Below, in pieces: positions 26,810-38,079 of a stretch of DNA of 64,000 nt. The position numbers and the translations under genes were made by a program. Source of the DNA: Actinomycetes bacterium (GTDB taxonomy: Bacteria; Actinomycetota; Acidimicrobiia; Acidimicrobiales; RAAP-2). Below the pieces are notes generated by a model. The model ran no database searches and had not been told where the DNA came from. It saw only the letters and a program-made list of their open reading frames with translations. Within the stretch, counting starts at the first letter, position 1. Every line of letters begins with the position of its first letter. The stretch spans positions 1 through 64,000 of the forward strand of contig JAJYAC010000001.1 of assembly GCA_021779735.1 (NCBI GenBank), written 5' to 3'.

Positions 26810-26962
26810 ATGAGCCTCGTGAAGAAACTCGCCAAACTGGCGCTGCTCGCCATTGTGGTGGCGGCCGTGGCAGCCATCGCACTGGCCGTGAAGTCCTCAC
26901 GCGCCCAGCGAACGGTGACCATGGACGAGTGGCCCGACGTTCCTCGCAACCCCGCCGCCTAG
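26810..26962 (+). CDS. Small single-helix membrane protein (50 residues)
   Basis: A short frame starting [20 protein letters not shown] with a long hydrophobic helix (about 7-27) after two Lys, and ending [14 protein letters not shown]. Codon usage matches the neighbouring genes, and a -10 box six bases upstream gives a natural leaderless start. The Trp-Pro-x-Val-Pro tail would face the outside or the cytoplasm depending on topology. No function is known. It sits 19 bases before an aldo/keto reductase gene and may be co-transcribed with it. Confidence 0.65.
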   Translation: MSLVKKLAKLALLAIVVAAVAAIALAVKSSRAQRTVTMDEWPDVPRNPAA

Positions 26963-26981
26963 ATCACCAGAGAGGTCCACT

Positions 26982-27953
26982 ATGGAATATCGCCGCCTCG
27001 GACGTGCCGGACTCAAGGTGAGCCTGCTCTCCTTTGGCAGTTGGGTGACCTTCGGCAATCAAGACCAACTGGCGAGCGCCCACGCCGCCGCCGAGTGCCT
27101 CAGCGCGGCTAAGGACGCGGGCGTGAACTTCTTTGACAACGCCGAGACCTACGCGGGTGGCGAGTCGGAGCGAGTCATGGGTGGCGCCATCAAGGAATTG
27201 GGCTGGAAGCGTCACGAGTACGTCATCTCCACCAAGCTCTTTTGGGGGCTGCACGACCAGGTCAACATGAAGAACACCCTCAACCGCAAGTACCTGACCC
27301 AGGCCATCGAGGGATCCCTCGAACGCCTGGGACTCGACTTCGTGGACCTCGTCTACTGCCACCGCTCCGATCCCAAGACGCCCATCGAGGAGACGGTCTG
27401 GGCCATGAGCGACATGATCACTCGCGGACAGGCCCTCTACTGGGGCACGTCGGAGTGGTCCGCGGACGACATTCGTGCCGCCTACGAGATCGCCGAGCGC
27501 CACCACCTGCACAAGCCCGTCGTCGAGCAGCCCCAGTACAACATCTTTTGGCGCGATCGGGTTGAGAAGGAGTATCGACGCCTCTACGACGACATCGGAC
27601 TCGGCACGACGATCTGGTCTCCGCTCGCGTCGGGACTGCTGACGGGCAAGTACCTCAACGGCGTGCCCGAGGGATCGCGCGCGACCCTACCGGGATATGA
27701 GTGGTTGCGCGGCATGCTTACCGACGAAGCCCGCAACAAGAAGGTCGCCGAAATTAAGGTCATCGCCGACGAACTCGACCTGTCGCTCGCACAACTCTCG
27801 CTCGCCTGGTGCGCGAAGAATCCTCACGTCTCCTCGGTGATCACGGGCGCCTCAAGCGCGAACCAGGTGCGCGAGAACATGACGGCCCTCGACGCACTGC
27901 CTCTCCTCACGCCCGAGGTGATGGAGCGCATCGACCTCATCAGCCTCTTCTAG
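26982..27953 (+). CDS. Aldo/keto reductase (Kv-beta-like)
   Basis: A 323-residue NADPH-dependent oxidoreductase of the TIM-barrel aldo/keto reductase superfamily, in the group related to potassium-channel beta subunits. The catalytic tetrad is Asp52 and Tyr57 ([14 protein letters not shown]), Lys85 (VISTKLFWG) and His127 (VYCHRSDP). [12 protein letters not shown] and the NADPH motif [14 protein letters not shown] are present. The ATG at 26982 has GAGAGG upstream. The natural substrate is unknown; reduction of aldehydes is likely. Confidence 0.92.
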   Translation: MEYRRLGRAGLKVSLLSFGSWVTFGNQDQLASAHAAAECLSAAKDAGVNFFDNAETYAGGESERVMGGAIKELGWKRHEYVISTKLFWGLHDQVNMKNTLNRKYLTQAIEGSLERLGLDFVDLVYCHRSDPKTPIEETVWAMSDMITRGQALYWGTSEWSADDIRAAYEIAERHHLHKPVVEQPQYNIFWRDRVEKEYRRLYDDIGLGTTIWSPLASGLLTGKYLNGVPEGSRATLPGYEWLRGMLTDEARNKKVAEIKVIADELDLSLAQLSLAWCAKNPHVSSVITGASSANQVRENMTALDALPLLTPEVMERIDLISLF

Positions 27954-27976
27954 TCCGAGTCGCCGTCGTCGACGCC

Positions 27977-28546
27977 GTGTCCGTTCCGTCCGCCGAGACG
28001 CCGGCGAATGCCCTGAGACGCGTCGCGGTCATCGCGAGTGCGAGCGGCAACGGCAAGACGACCTTCGCGCGAGAGCTCGCCCACCGCACGGGCACGAATG
28101 CCATCGAGCTCGACGCACTCGTGCACGGTCCGAACTGGCGAGAGACGCCCGACGACGAACTGCGCGCGACCCTCACCCCACTTCTCCGACAGGAGACCTG
28201 GGTCTGCGATGGGACGTACCGACACAAGATCGGTGACCTCGTCCTTGACCGGGCCGACACCATCGTCTGGTTGGACCTGCCCGTTTCTGTCTGGCTGCCT
28301 CGCCTCGTGCGCAGGACGTATCGACGCATCCGGGGACGTGAGCCGCTATGGAACGACAACGCCGAGTCCCTCGCGAGCGCGCTCGGCTCGAGGGATGCGC
28401 TGATCCCCTTCGCCCTACGCTCGCACTTCCAGCGACGACGCGAGTGGCCGCGCGACCTCGCGAACCGACCCGTGGTGCGCCTGCGCTCGCGACGCGAGGT
28501 CGCGGAGTACCTTCATCGAGTGCCTCCGCCCACGACACCGACGTGA
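27977..28546 (+). CDS. P-loop NTPase (adenylate kinase/topology-modulation-like)
   Basis: A protein of about 189 residues with a kinase-type Walker A, IASASGNGKTTFARELA, close to the N-terminus, then DALVHGPNWRETPDDEL, WVCDGTYRHKIGDLVLDRADTIVWLDLP, and the Arg-rich lid RLVRRTYRRIRGREPLW. This arrangement is common in proteins annotated as DNA topology modulation (FlaR-like) or adenylate kinase-like; true function is not established. The GTG at 27977 is my choice because a longer frame would overlap the reductase gene. It converges on serA. Confidence 0.8.
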   Translation: MSVPSAETPANALRRVAVIASASGNGKTTFARELAHRTGTNAIELDALVHGPNWRETPDDELRATLTPLLRQETWVCDGTYRHKIGDLVLDRADTIVWLDLPVSVWLPRLVRRTYRRIRGREPLWNDNAESLASALGSRDALIPFALRSHFQRRREWPRDLANRPVVRLRSRREVAEYLHRVPPPTTPT

Positions 28547-28583
28547 GCCAGCGTCGCGTGGCGGCGAAGGTTGCGCCAAGGCG

Positions 28584-30158
28584 CTAGCGAAGCGTAATGA
28601 GGTGGATGTCCTCGATACCGTTGGTCTCGCGTAAGGCTTCAATAACCTTCGCGGGCGTGGGCGTCGTCGTCGAGAGAACCATGAGGGCCGTCTTAGACGC
28701 CGGATCCGGTCCCACGGCCATGGAGGCGATGGAGATGTTGGCCTCGCCCAACGCGACTCCCACGACGCCAATCATACCGGGGCGGTCGTCGTTGCGTACG
28801 ACGAGCATCGAAGCCGTCGGCGGGATTTCCACGCTGTGTCCGTCGACGGAGATGATGCGCGTCTCCACGCGCGTGCCCATCGTCATGAGAGTGCCCGACA
28901 CCGCGTGGTCTCCCGATCGCACCGTGATGAGATTGACGTACTCGGGCGACTCCACCGTCGACACCTCACCCCAAGAGAGATTGTGGTCTTTGGCCAGTTG
29001 GGGCGCGTTGACGAAGGACACGCCCTCGAACCCCGCCGAGCTGAGGAGCCCCTTGAGGGCGCACAGGGTCAGAATCTTGGTGCCGGCGCCGGCGAGCTCG
29101 CCCTGGTAGATGACCTCGAGGTCGGCTGGCTCGCCGTCGAGCAGACCGCCGATGAAGCGGCCCAGCAGCTCGGCGAGACCCATGAAGGGTCGCACGACGT
29201 TCGAAACCTCGCCCGCAGCGACGTTGACCGCGAAGGGCACGAAGTCACCCGAGAGCGCCAGCTGGACCTGCTCGGCGATGGTGACGCCCGCCTTGTCCTG
29301 GGCTTCGGTGGTCGACGCGCCCAGGTGGGGCACCACCACGACGCTCGGCAACTCGAAGAGGGGCGACTCCGTGGTGGGCTCCTTGGCGAACACGTCGAGG
29401 GCCGCGCCCTGGACGTGACCCGAGCGGATGGCCGCGGCCAGGTCAGCCTCATTGACGATGCCGCCGCGCGCCGCGTTGATGATGCGCACGCCCACTTTGG
29501 TCTTCTTGAGGCTGTCGGCGTTCAAGAGATCGGCCGTCTCCTTGGTCTTGGGCAAGTGAATGGTGATGAAGTCGCTCTGTCCCAGCAGCGAGTCAAGGTC
29601 CATCAGCTCCACGCCCATGTGACGAGCGCGCTCTTCAGAGATGTAGGGGTCGTAGGCGACGAGATGCATGCCAAAGGCGAGCGCGCGCTGGGCGACGAGG
29701 GCGCCGATCTTGCCGAGCCCGATGACGCCGAGGGTTTTGCCGTAGAGTTCCACTCCCTCCCACTTCGAGCGCTCCCACTTGCCGTTCTTCAGCGCCGCGT
29801 GGGCCTGGGGAACGTTGCGGGCCTGGGCCAGAAGCAACGCCATAGCCTGTTCGGCGGCCGAGAGAATGTTCGACTGGGGCGCGTTGACGACCATCACGCC
29901 CAAGTCCGTGGCCTTAGCCACGTCGACGTTGTCCAGGCCAATGCCCGCGCGGCCCACGACGATCAAGTCACTCCCCGCTTCGAGGGTGGCCGCGTCGACT
30001 TGCGTCGCGGAACGAATGATCAGCGCGTGGGCGCCCTTGACCACGTCGAGCAACTCCGCGGGCGACAGCCCGAGGCGAACGTCCACTTCGTGACCGGCGT
30101 TGCGCAACTCTTGGAGTCCCGACTCCGCGATCTCTTCGGTTACCAGTACTCGAGCCAC
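28584..30158 (-). CDS. serA: D-3-phosphoglycerate dehydrogenase
   Basis: A 524-residue enzyme, the first step of serine synthesis. The N-terminal catalytic domain has VGRAGIGLDNVD, the NAD motif VIGLGKIGALVAQRALAFGM, the Arg of INAARGGIVNEADL and the catalytic His of VVVPHLGASTTEAQ. An intervening domain (about 320-450) and a C-terminal ACT domain (LVVRNDDRPGMIGVVGVAL) give the long form known from mycobacteria, which is inhibited by serine through ACT binding. The start is the GTG at 30158, behind GAAAGGACGGGCC; a longer frame has no support. It is downstream of an aminotransferase gene on the same strand. Confidence 0.95.
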   Translation of the reverse strand: MARVLVTEEIAESGLQELRNAGHEVDVRLGLSPAELLDVVKGAHALIIRSATQVDAATLEAGSDLIVVGRAGIGLDNVDVAKATDLGVMVVNAPQSNILSAAEQAMALLLAQARNVPQAHAALKNGKWERSKWEGVELYGKTLGVIGLGKIGALVAQRALAFGMHLVAYDPYISEERARHMGVELMDLDSLLGQSDFITIHLPKTKETADLLNADSLKKTKVGVRIINAARGGIVNEADLAAAIRSGHVQGAALDVFAKEPTTESPLFELPSVVVVPHLGASTTEAQDKAGVTIAEQVQLALSGDFVPFAVNVAAGEVSNVVRPFMGLAELLGRFIGGLLDGEPADLEVIYQGELAGAGTKILTLCALKGLLSSAGFEGVSFVNAPQLAKDHNLSWGEVSTVESPEYVNLITVRSGDHAVSGTLMTMGTRVETRIISVDGHSVEIPPTASMLVVRNDDRPGMIGVVGVALGEANISIASMAVGPDPASKTALMVLSTTTPTPAKVIEALRETNGIEDIHLITLR

Positions 30159-30204
30159 GGCCCGTCCTTTCTCTCGACCCCAGGCTAAAGGCAGCCGGAG
30201 GCCC

Positions 30205-31404
30205 TCAACCCTTGGCGACGAGCTCGCCCAGTCGTACGAGGCCCTCGGCGAGGTCGTCATCGCCCAGCGCGTAGCTCAGTCGAAAGAAGCCCGGTGTCCC
30301 GAAGGCCTCCCCCGGCACGACCGCCACCTTGATTGTCTCGAGCAGCAGAGCCGCGAGTTCTGAGGACGTCGTGGCGATACGCCCACCCAGGGGGCGTCCC
30401 AGCAGTCCCTCGACGTTGGGAAAGCAGTAGAACGCGCCCTCGGGTTCGGCGCACGTCACGCCGTCGATCGCGTTGAGCATCGTCGTCATCGTGCGCCGAC
30501 GCCGGTCGAACGCCTCGCGCATCTGTCCCACGGCGACGAGGTCACCCGACACCGCGGCGAGGGCCGCGCGCTGGGAGACGTTTGAGATGTTCGAGGTGGT
30601 CTGGCTCTGGTAGTTGACGGCCGCGTCCATTACGTCGGGCGCGCCAATCATCCACCCGATGCGCCAACCCGTCATCGCGTAGGTCTTGGCCACTCCGTTG
30701 ACCACCACCCACCGGTCGCCCAGTTCGGGCGCCACGACGGGCATCGACACGTGACGTGCGTCGCCGTAGGTCAGGTGCTCGTAGATCTCATCACACATGA
30801 CCCAGATGTCGTGCTCCGCCGCCCAGGCGCCAATCGCGGCGACCTGCTCGGGCGCCACCACCGCTCCCGTCGGGTTCGAGGGCGACACGAAGACGAGCAG
30901 CTTCGTGCGCGGCGTGCGCGCGGCCTCGAGGTCCTCAATCGTCACACGAAAGCCGTGGGCCTCACTCGTGGGTACCGCCACGGGCGTGCCCCCCGCGAGG
31001 TAGACCGCTTCGGGATACGTCGTCCAGTAGGGCGCGGGGATCAGCACCTCGTCACCGGGGTTGACGAGCGTCATGAACGTCGTGGCGACCGCGTGCTTGC
31101 CGCCGTTGGTCACGAGCACCTGATGGCTGCCCACGTCGAGGCCCGAGTCACGCATGGTCTTGAGCGCGATGGCCTCGCGCAGGGCGGGTAGACCGGCGGT
31201 GGGCGTGTACTTGTGCATGCCCACATCGGTGCACGCCTTGACCGCGGCTTCGACGATGTGCGCAGGAGTCGGAAAGTCAGGTTCGCCGGCGCCGTAGCCG
31301 ATGACGGGCTCGCCAGCGGCCTTGAGTGCCTTGGCCTTTGCGTCCACGGCCAGGGTGGCACTGGGGGCGAGCCCCCCGAGGAGGTTGCTCACTCTCGCAC
31401 CCAT
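30205..31404 (-). CDS. Aspartate/aromatic-type aminotransferase (class I)
   Basis: A 399-residue fold-type I PLP enzyme of the aspartate aminotransferase I-gamma group. It shows [50 protein letters not shown], the Schiff-base Lys in [17 protein letters not shown], and the terminal Arg in [14 protein letters not shown]. The likely role is aspartate/glutamate transamination. ATG 31404 has GGAGCGGCTG upstream. The gap to serA is 46 bases, and serC is divergent on the other side, so nitrogen transfer for serine and related amino acids is grouped here. Confidence 0.9.
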   Translation of the reverse strand: MGARVSNLLGGLAPSATLAVDAKAKALKAAGEPVIGYGAGEPDFPTPAHIVEAAVKACTDVGMHKYTPTAGLPALREAIALKTMRDSGLDVGSHQVLVTNGGKHAVATTFMTLVNPGDEVLIPAPYWTTYPEAVYLAGGTPVAVPTSEAHGFRVTIEDLEAARTPRTKLLVFVSPSNPTGAVVAPEQVAAIGAWAAEHDIWVMCDEIYEHLTYGDARHVSMPVVAPELGDRWVVVNGVAKTYAMTGWRIGWMIGAPDVMDAAVNYQSQTTSNISNVSQRAALAAVSGDLVAVGQMREAFDRRRRTMTTMLNAIDGVTCAEPEGAFYCFPNVEGLLGRPLGGRIATTSSELAALLLETIKVAVVPGEAFGTPGFFRLSYALGDDDLAEGLVRLGELVAKG

Positions 31405-31441
31405 CAGCCGCTCCGTTCGTTTTCCGTAAGAATGTAAGTCT

Positions 31442-32563
31442 ATGAGTTCCCCCGACACCCTCCGCATCCCCACCGAGTTACTTCCGCGAGACGGACGCTT
31501 TGGCTCCGGCCCCTCCAAGATCCGCGACGCTCAGATCGCCGCGCTCGTCGCGGACGCGCCCACGTACCTCGGCACGTCACACCGCCAGGCGACCGTCCGC
31601 AACAAGGTCGGGGAGGTACGCGACGGGTTGCGCGCGCTCTTTGGCCTCCCCGACGGCTACGAGGTCCTCCTCGGCAATGGTGGCGCCACGTGCTTCTGGG
31701 ACGCCGCGACGTTCCACCTCATCGAACGCAAGAGCCAGCACCTCACCTTCGGCGAGTTCTCCGCGAAGTTCGCCTCGGCGGCGAAGGACGCTCCGCACCT
31801 CGAAGATCCCGAGGTGATCTCCGCTGATGCCGGCTCGCACCCCTACGCACTCGCTCACGAAGACATCGACCTCTACGCGTTGACTCACAACGAGACGTCG
31901 ACGGGGGTCATGATGCCCATCGAGCGCCCCGCGGGCGCGAGTGGGCTCGTCGCCGTCGACGCCACGAGCGCGGCCGGAGGTCTGATGGTGGATCCGACCC
32001 AATTCGACGTCTACTACTTCGCCCCCCAAAAGAGTTTCGCCTCCGACGGCGGACTCTGGCTCGCGGTGTGCTCGCCGGCGGCCGTCGAGCGCATCGAGTC
32101 CCTCGCGGCTTCCTCGCGCTGGACCCCCGCGTTCTTCGACCTCAAGGTGGCGCTCGACAACTCGCGCCTCAACCAGACCTACAACACCCCCGGGCTCGCC
32201 ACCATCCACCTGCTCGCCTCCCAGATCGCCTGGATGAACGACAACGGCGGACTGGCGTTCTCCGCCGGGCGCTCGACGCGCAGCGCGGAGATCCTCTACG
32301 CCTGGGCGGAGGCGTCGGAATTCGCGACGCCGTTCGTCACCAACCCCGCGCACCGCAGCCACGTGGTGGGCACGATCGACTTCGCCGAGGGCGTCGACGC
32401 GAGCGTCATCGCCAAGGTTCTGCGGGCCAACGGTGTCGTTGACACCGACCCGTACCGCAAACTCGGACGCAACCAGCTGCGCATCGCCATGTTCCCGAGC
32501 GTGGACTCCGAAGATGTGGCGGCCTTGTGTGCGTCAATCAACTGGATCGTCGGCAACCTCTGA
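31442..32563 (+). CDS. serC: Phosphoserine aminotransferase (mycobacterial type)
   Basis: A 373-residue class V PLP enzyme that converts 3-phosphohydroxypyruvate to phosphoserine. It has the actinobacterial SerC signature [52 protein letters not shown], the PLP Lys in [15 protein letters not shown], and the C-terminal [20 protein letters not shown]. The intergenic space to the divergent aminotransferase is only 37 bases, so the two promoters overlap. With serA it provides two of the three steps to serine; a serB is not seen. Confidence 0.95.
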   Translation: MSSPDTLRIPTELLPRDGRFGSGPSKIRDAQIAALVADAPTYLGTSHRQATVRNKVGEVRDGLRALFGLPDGYEVLLGNGGATCFWDAATFHLIERKSQHLTFGEFSAKFASAAKDAPHLEDPEVISADAGSHPYALAHEDIDLYALTHNETSTGVMMPIERPAGASGLVAVDATSAAGGLMVDPTQFDVYYFAPQKSFASDGGLWLAVCSPAAVERIESLAASSRWTPAFFDLKVALDNSRLNQTYNTPGLATIHLLASQIAWMNDNGGLAFSAGRSTRSAEILYAWAEASEFATPFVTNPAHRSHVVGTIDFAEGVDASVIAKVLRANGVVDTDPYRKLGRNQLRIAMFPSVDSEDVAALCASINWIVGNL

Positions 32564-34014
32564 GCGACGCGCGGCGCGTTCTCGTCACCGGCGCGACCGG
32601 GTACGTCGGGGGCCGCCTCGTCCCGCGCCTGATCGACGACGGTTACATCGTTCGTTGTCTCGTGCGCACGCCGGCCAAGCTTGACGGCGCGAGTTGGCGA
32701 GATCGGGTCGAGATCGTCACGGGGTCTCTCGCCGATGCATTGGGGGGCGCCATGGAGGGTGTCGAGTGCGCCTACTATCTCGTGCACGGAATCGGAGACG
32801 GTCCGGACTGGATTGCTCAGGAGATTCGCGACGCCCACTCGTTTCGCGTGGCCGCCGAGGCGGCGGGCGTCTCACGCATTGTCTACCTCGGCGGCATGGG
32901 ACGCGACGACGCCGCGCTGAGTCCGCACCTGGCTAGTCGCCACGCCGTCGGGCGCGAACTCGCGTCCGGGACGATACCGGTCGCTGAGTTGCGCGCGGCA
33001 GTCATCATTGGCTCGGGGTCGGCGAGTTTTGAAATGCTGCGCTACCTCGTGGAGGTGCTGCCGGTGATGGTGACGCCGCGCTGGGTGGCGACGAGGTCTC
33101 AGCCGATTGCGATTTCCGACGTCCTCGACTACCTCGCGGGGGCCATCGCCACACCCCAGCCCCTCGCGGGAGTCTTCGAGATCGGCGGACCCGACGTGGT
33201 GAGCTACGCCGACATGATGGGTCTCTACGCCGAGGAGGCGGGCCTGAAGCGACGCCGTCTCCTCGCGGTCCCCTTCCTCTCGCCTCGACTCTCGAGCCAC
33301 TGGGTCGGACTGGTCACGCCGGTGCCGGCCTCGCTCGCTCGTCCCCTCGTCGACAGCCTGGTCAACGAGGTGGTCGTGACCGACGAGCGTCTGCGCCAAC
33401 TTCTGGGCGAACCTCAGCGGTCCCTACGCGAGGCAATTCGCCTGGCCCTGGGTCGCACGCGTCAAGGCGAGATCCCCACGGCTTTCACCGACGCCGACCT
33501 TCGGCCCTTTCGCTCCTACGCCACCGATCCCTCGTGGGCCGGTGGCACCGAGCTGCGCGACGTACGCACCGGCACCACGTCGGCGAGCATCGAGCGTGTC
33601 TTCGCCGCGATCTCGGCCCTGGGCGGTGAGACGGGCTGGCACGCCGGCGAGTGGCTCTGGCGGGTGCGTGGCTGGATCGACACGCTCTGGGGTGGACCGG
33701 GACTACGCCGAGGACGGCGCGACCCCGCGACGTTGCACGTGGGTGACTACGTCGACTTCTGGCGGGTGGAGGTCGTCAACGCGCCCACGTTCGCCGTTCT
33801 ACGCGCGGAGATGATTCTGCCCGGAGACGCGTGGCTCGAGTGGCACCTCGACTCCTCGCACGGCGTGACCCGCGTGACTCAAATCGCGCGTTTCAAACCG
33901 CGCGGACTCTGGGGCCGGCTCTACTGGCTCGGCGCCATGCCGTTTCACCACTTGGTATTCCCGGGGCTCTTGCGAGGAATTATTGCTGACGCAGAGGGTC
34001 CGCGAAAGCGCTAG
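32527..34014 (+). CDS. NAD(P)-binding protein with DUF2867 domain
   Basis: A protein of about 495 residues in two parts. Residues 18-300 are an atypical SDR/NmrA-like Rossmann domain: VLVTGATGYVGGRLVPRL, then YYLVHGIGDGPDW and RIVYLGGMGRD. The C-terminal 170 residues match DUF2867, a START-like fold (WHAGEWLWRVRGWIDTLWGG; DYVDFWRVEVVN; LRAEMILPGDAWLEWHLD). This architecture is common in mycobacteria (ubiquinone/complex I-assembly-like proteins), with unproven function. The start is uncertain: the GTG at 32527 would overlap serC by 37 bases, and a CTG at 32560 is the alternative; both imply coupling to serC. Confidence 0.82.
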   Translation: MCVNQLDRRQPLSDARRVLVTGATGYVGGRLVPRLIDDGYIVRCLVRTPAKLDGASWRDRVEIVTGSLADALGGAMEGVECAYYLVHGIGDGPDWIAQEIRDAHSFRVAAEAAGVSRIVYLGGMGRDDAALSPHLASRHAVGRELASGTIPVAELRAAVIIGSGSASFEMLRYLVEVLPVMVTPRWVATRSQPIAISDVLDYLAGAIATPQPLAGVFEIGGPDVVSYADMMGLYAEEAGLKRRRLLAVPFLSPRLSSHWVGLVTPVPASLARPLVDSLVNEVVVTDERLRQLLGEPQRSLREAIRLALGRTRQGEIPTAFTDADLRPFRSYATDPSWAGGTELRDVRTGTTSASIERVFAAISALGGETGWHAGEWLWRVRGWIDTLWGGPGLRRGRRDPATLHVGDYVDFWRVEVVNAPTFAVLRAEMILPGDAWLEWHLDSSHGVTRVTQIARFKPRGLWGRLYWLGAMPFHHLVFPGLLRGIIADAEGPRKR

Positions 34015-34612
34015 CGCCGAGACGACTCCACGATGTTGCTTCGCACCGGCAGTCGGCCGGCGTCCACGTCGGCGATCCACGACGCGGTCGTCGTCACGGC
34101 CGCGAACTCTGACTGCACGACAACCGCGACCGTCTCGTGGATGTCGCGAGCGCTGCGCGAGCCCGCCTGATTCGCCAGGTCGAGGGTGCCCGAGGCGTCG
34201 CTGAGAAATTCGACGTCGTAGCCACGGTGCACTGCGTCGCGAATGGTCGACTCCACGCACAACTGCGTCATGAAGCCCACGACGACGATCGTGTCGACGT
34301 CGCGAGCGCGAAGCCACGCATCCAGTCCGGTGTCGGTGAACGACGAGGGCAACTCCTTGTCGAGGCGCACGTCGTGGTGGCGCTCGGCTACCACGTCACA
34401 CAGCGCGTAGCCCTCGCTATCGGCGGCGAAGATGGGAGAGTCGCTCGGACCTCGGTGCTGAATCACCGCGATCGGGTAGTGGTGGCGCGCGGCGGCGTCC
34501 ATCGCCCGACCAACGTTGGCGAGGCTCTCGTACACATCGGGATAGGTGATGGGCATCTTGCCGCTGACGTACTCGTTCTGCACGTCCACCACAATGAGGG
34601 CGCGACTCGTCA

Positions 34613-34613
<1 letters not shown>
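34011..34613 (-). CDS. Isochorismatase-family cysteine hydrolase
   Basis: A 200-residue alpha/beta hydrolase of the isochorismatase/nicotinamidase family. The catalytic triad is Asp10 (ALIVVDVQNEYV), Lys86 (VRLDKELPSSF) and Cys119 (FMTQLCVESTIRDA), with the family cis-peptide region just before the Cys. The substrate could be a small amide (nicotinamide, ureidoacrylate) or isochorismate. The start overlaps the ilvC stop (ATGA), so it is co-transcribed at the end of the ilvBNC operon, without an evident metabolic link. Its 3' end overlaps the convergent DUF2867 gene by four bases. Confidence 0.88.
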
Positions 34614-35647
<1,034 letters not shown>

Positions 35648-35650
35648 GGT

Positions 35651-36205
35651 CTAACTTTCTGCTCTCTCGGACACCGTTCGTCCAAGTCTAGGGAGTGCCA
35701 CGCGGCCCGTCCGGTGAAGTTCCACGCCCGCGAATATCTCCAGCGACCGTTCGAACGCGTCACACGCCCCGGGCGTGCCCGCGAGCATCGCGGTCACGCG
35801 CCCCGCGTCAACGTCGACGATCGCCGCGCCCGCGCCGGCCACCGCGTCGAGGACCGCGCCGCGGCTCTCGTCGTCGAGGTCGATCGAGGCGAGTAGCAGC
35901 TCGCGTTCCAGGGCGTCCTTGGGGGCCAAGTCCGTGATCGAGACGACGTTGACCAATTTGTCCAGCTGGCCGACGATCTGCTCGAGCGGCGCCGACTCGG
36001 CGTCCACGACGATCGTCACGCGAGAGAAGCGCGCGTGACCCTCCGAGGGCGCCACGGCGAGGGAGTAGATGTTAAAGCCGCGTCGCGCGAAGAGCCCCGC
36101 GATGCGCGCGAGCACGCCCGCCTTGTTCTCCACGAGCACCGAGAGGATGTGGTGGCGCACCGGCGTGTGACTGATCACTCCGGCGAAGGGTTCGGGGGCG
36201 TTCAC
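35651..36205 (-). CDS. ilvN: Acetolactate synthase, regulatory subunit
   Basis: A 184-residue ACT-domain protein that activates IlvB and gives feedback inhibition by valine. The N-terminal ACT domain reads [34 protein letters not shown], with the usual Asn and Gly residues for valine binding. The C-terminal domain contains [19 protein letters not shown]. The GTG start overlaps the ilvB stop (GTGA), ensuring matched amounts. Confidence 0.94.
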   Translation of the reverse strand: MNAPEPFAGVISHTPVRHHILSVLVENKAGVLARIAGLFARRGFNIYSLAVAPSEGHARFSRVTIVVDAESAPLEQIVGQLDKLVNVVSITDLAPKDALERELLLASIDLDDESRGAVLDAVAGAGAAIVDVDAGRVTAMLAGTPGACDAFERSLEIFAGVELHRTGRVALPRLGRTVSERAES

Positions 36206-37914
36206 TTGGCACCTCGCTGGCTCGGGTGGACCATGATGTCGTCGTTGCTCGCCCCCGCGGCCACCATCGGAAAGACCTTCTCGGTGACGTCGGTGCGAAA
36301 GTCGATGACGACGGGCACGTCGTTGATCTCATTGGCTTCACTGATCACGTCATCCATCTCCTTGAGGTTGGTCGCGCGAAGTCCCACGCAACCCATCGAC
36401 TCGGCCCACTTGACGTAGTCGGGCAGATCCGCAGAAAGGTAGACCTCGCTGTAGCGCTCGTCGTAGAACATCTCTTGCCACTGACGAACCATGCCGAGGT
36501 AGGCGTTGTTGAGAATCGCCACCTTGATGGGAATGCCCTCGGTGCGCGCGGTCACGAGCTCTTGGGCCGTCATCTGGAAACAGCCGTCACCGTCGATGCA
36601 CCACACGGTGCGATCGGGTCGCCCGGCTTTAGCCCCGATCGCGGCCGGCACGCCAAAGCCCATGGTGCCCGCGCCGCCGGAGTTGACCCAGGTACCGGGC
36701 TCCTCGAACTTCCAGTGCTGGGCCGCCCACATCTGGTGCTGACCCACGCCCGAGGCGACAATGGTGCCCGGCTCAGAGGAGCGGGCAATCGACTCGATGA
36801 CGTGCTGGGGCCGCAGGGGGCCATCGGTCGCCGGAACGTCGTAGACGAGGGGATACTGGCGCTGCCACGAGCGGATCTCGCCCCACCAAGCGTCGAGGTT
36901 TCGCGGCGTCGCGCCGGAGGCGTCGAGAGCCTCCAGCGCCGCGGCGACGTTGGCCTGAATCGCCACGTCGGCGCGGCGCACCTTGTTGAACTCGGCGCGG
37001 TCGATGTCGACGTGGATGACCTTCGCCTCGGGGGCGAAGGCCGAAACCTTGCCGGTCACCCGGTCGTCGAAGCGCGCGCCGAGCGAGATCAACAGGTCCG
37101 AGCGCTGAATGGCCGTCACCGCGGCGTAGACGCCGTGCATGCCGGGCATGCCCAGGTGCTGGGGGTGCGAGTCGGGGAACGCTCCGCGGGCCATCAACGT
37201 CGTGACGATGGGCATACCCGTGCGCTCGGCGAAGGCGAGAAGTTGCGCCGACGCGTGGGACTTGAGCGTGCCGCCGCCCACGTAGAGAACGGGGCGCTGC
37301 GAACGAGCAATGAGAGCCACCGCCGCGGCGACGGCGTCCTCGTCGAGATCGACGTCGGGCCGGTATCCCGGCAGGTCGTACTCGGCCACGCTGGTGGGAT
37401 ACCACCAGTCCATCAGTGACTGGCTGACGTCCTTGGGCACGTCGATGAGAACGGGACCGGGACGGCCCGTCGTCGCCAGGTGGAAGGCCGCCGCCACCGC
37501 CCGGGGCAGCTCTTGGGCTGACTGGACGAGAAAGTTGTGCTTGGTGATGCCCATCGTGATGCCCGTGATGTCGCACTCTTGGAAGGCGTCAGTACCGATC
37601 GAGGCGGTGGCGACTTGTCCGGTGATGACCACCAGCGGCGTGGAGTCCATGTGGGCGTTCGCGATGGGCGTCACGATGTTCGTAGCCCCGGGACCGCTCG
37701 TGACCATGGCCACGCCGGGACGTCCGGTCGCGGTCGCGAAGCCCTCGGCCATGTGGCCCGCACCCTGCTCGTGGCGCACGAGGATGTGGCGGATGGTCGA
37801 ATCGAGCAACGGGTCGTACACCGGCAGAATCGCCCCTCCGGGCAGGCCGAATACCGTGTCGACGCCCTGTTGTTCAAGGCTCTTGATGAGGGCTTGGGCG
37901 CCGGTGAGTTGCAC
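36202..37914 (-). CDS. ilvB: Acetolactate synthase, catalytic subunit
   Basis: A 570-residue thiamine-diphosphate enzyme that makes acetolactate or acetohydroxybutyrate from pyruvate. The catalytic Glu lies in [22 protein letters not shown], the FAD-region in [13 protein letters not shown], and the TPP/Mg motif in [19 protein letters not shown]...[11 protein letters not shown]. The GTG start is preceded by AAAGGACCACC. It is the first gene after the ilv leader and terminator, so its expression should depend on the supply of charged Ile, Leu and Val tRNAs. Confidence 0.96.
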   Translation of the reverse strand: MQLTGAQALIKSLEQQGVDTVFGLPGGAILPVYDPLLDSTIRHILVRHEQGAGHMAEGFATATGRPGVAMVTSGPGATNIVTPIANAHMDSTPLVVITGQVATASIGTDAFQECDITGITMGITKHNFLVQSAQELPRAVAAAFHLATTGRPGPVLIDVPKDVSQSLMDWWYPTSVAEYDLPGYRPDVDLDEDAVAAAVALIARSQRPVLYVGGGTLKSHASAQLLAFAERTGMPIVTTLMARGAFPDSHPQHLGMPGMHGVYAAVTAIQRSDLLISLGARFDDRVTGKVSAFAPEAKVIHVDIDRAEFNKVRRADVAIQANVAAALEALDASGATPRNLDAWWGEIRSWQRQYPLVYDVPATDGPLRPQHVIESIARSSEPGTIVASGVGQHQMWAAQHWKFEEPGTWVNSGGAGTMGFGVPAAIGAKAGRPDRTVWCIDGDGCFQMTAQELVTARTEGIPIKVAILNNAYLGMVRQWQEMFYDERYSEVYLSADLPDYVKWAESMGCVGLRATNLKEMDDVISEANEINDVPVVIDFRTDVTEKVFPMVAAGASNDDIMVHPSQRGAK

Positions 37915-37940
37915 GGTGGTCCTTTGAGTGTCGGGGTAAA

Positions 37941-37969
37941 TAAAAAAGGCCTCCCTTAGCGGGAGGCCT
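37941..37969 (-). terminator. Rho-independent terminator of the ilv attenuator
   Basis: On the minus strand AGGCCTCCC-GCTAA-GGGAGGCCT is followed by TTTTTT. It lies between the ilv leader peptide and ilvB. CGAGGCC at its base can instead pair with GGCCTCG inside the leader coding region, a plausible antiterminator. Confidence 0.88.
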
Positions 37970-37990
37970 CGAGTCTGCGGATACGCGTGA

Positions 37991-38041
37991 CTAACGAGGC
38001 CAGTCGCCTACTACTACCAGGAGAATGGACCGCGTTGTCAC
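37991..38041 (-). CDS. Isoleucine/leucine/valine leader peptide
   Basis: A 16-codon frame, [16 protein letters not shown] then TAG, on the minus strand ahead of ilvB. The run Ile-Leu-Leu-Val-Val-Val senses all three branched-chain amino acids. An in-frame ATG at 38059 could extend it by six codons. The sequence around its end (GCGACT...AGTCACGC) can fold into a hairpin that competes with the antiterminator, giving the classic three-state attenuator. TTAGAT six bases before the GTG is an imperfect -10 box. Confidence 0.87.
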   Translation of the reverse strand: MTTRSILLVVVGDWPR

Positions 38042-38079
38042 CCCAACATCTAAGCACATGGACCTGGGGGCCACAACCG

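Noticed and set aside
28836..30188. A 450-codon open frame on the plus strand opposite serA
   Set aside because: It is a shadow of serA: high-GC codon bias leaves the opposite strand open. No start signal, no recognisable domain. The same holds for long frames opposite the LCP gene (13899-14954), the FGGY kinase (20013-21032), ilvB (36226-37419) and ileS (60542-62122).
32560..32563. A normal ATG or GTG start for the DUF2867 protein after the serC stop
   Set aside because: No such codon lies close enough to the Rossmann motif; only the GTG at 32527 inside serC or a CTG at 32560 fit, so the start is left as uncertain.
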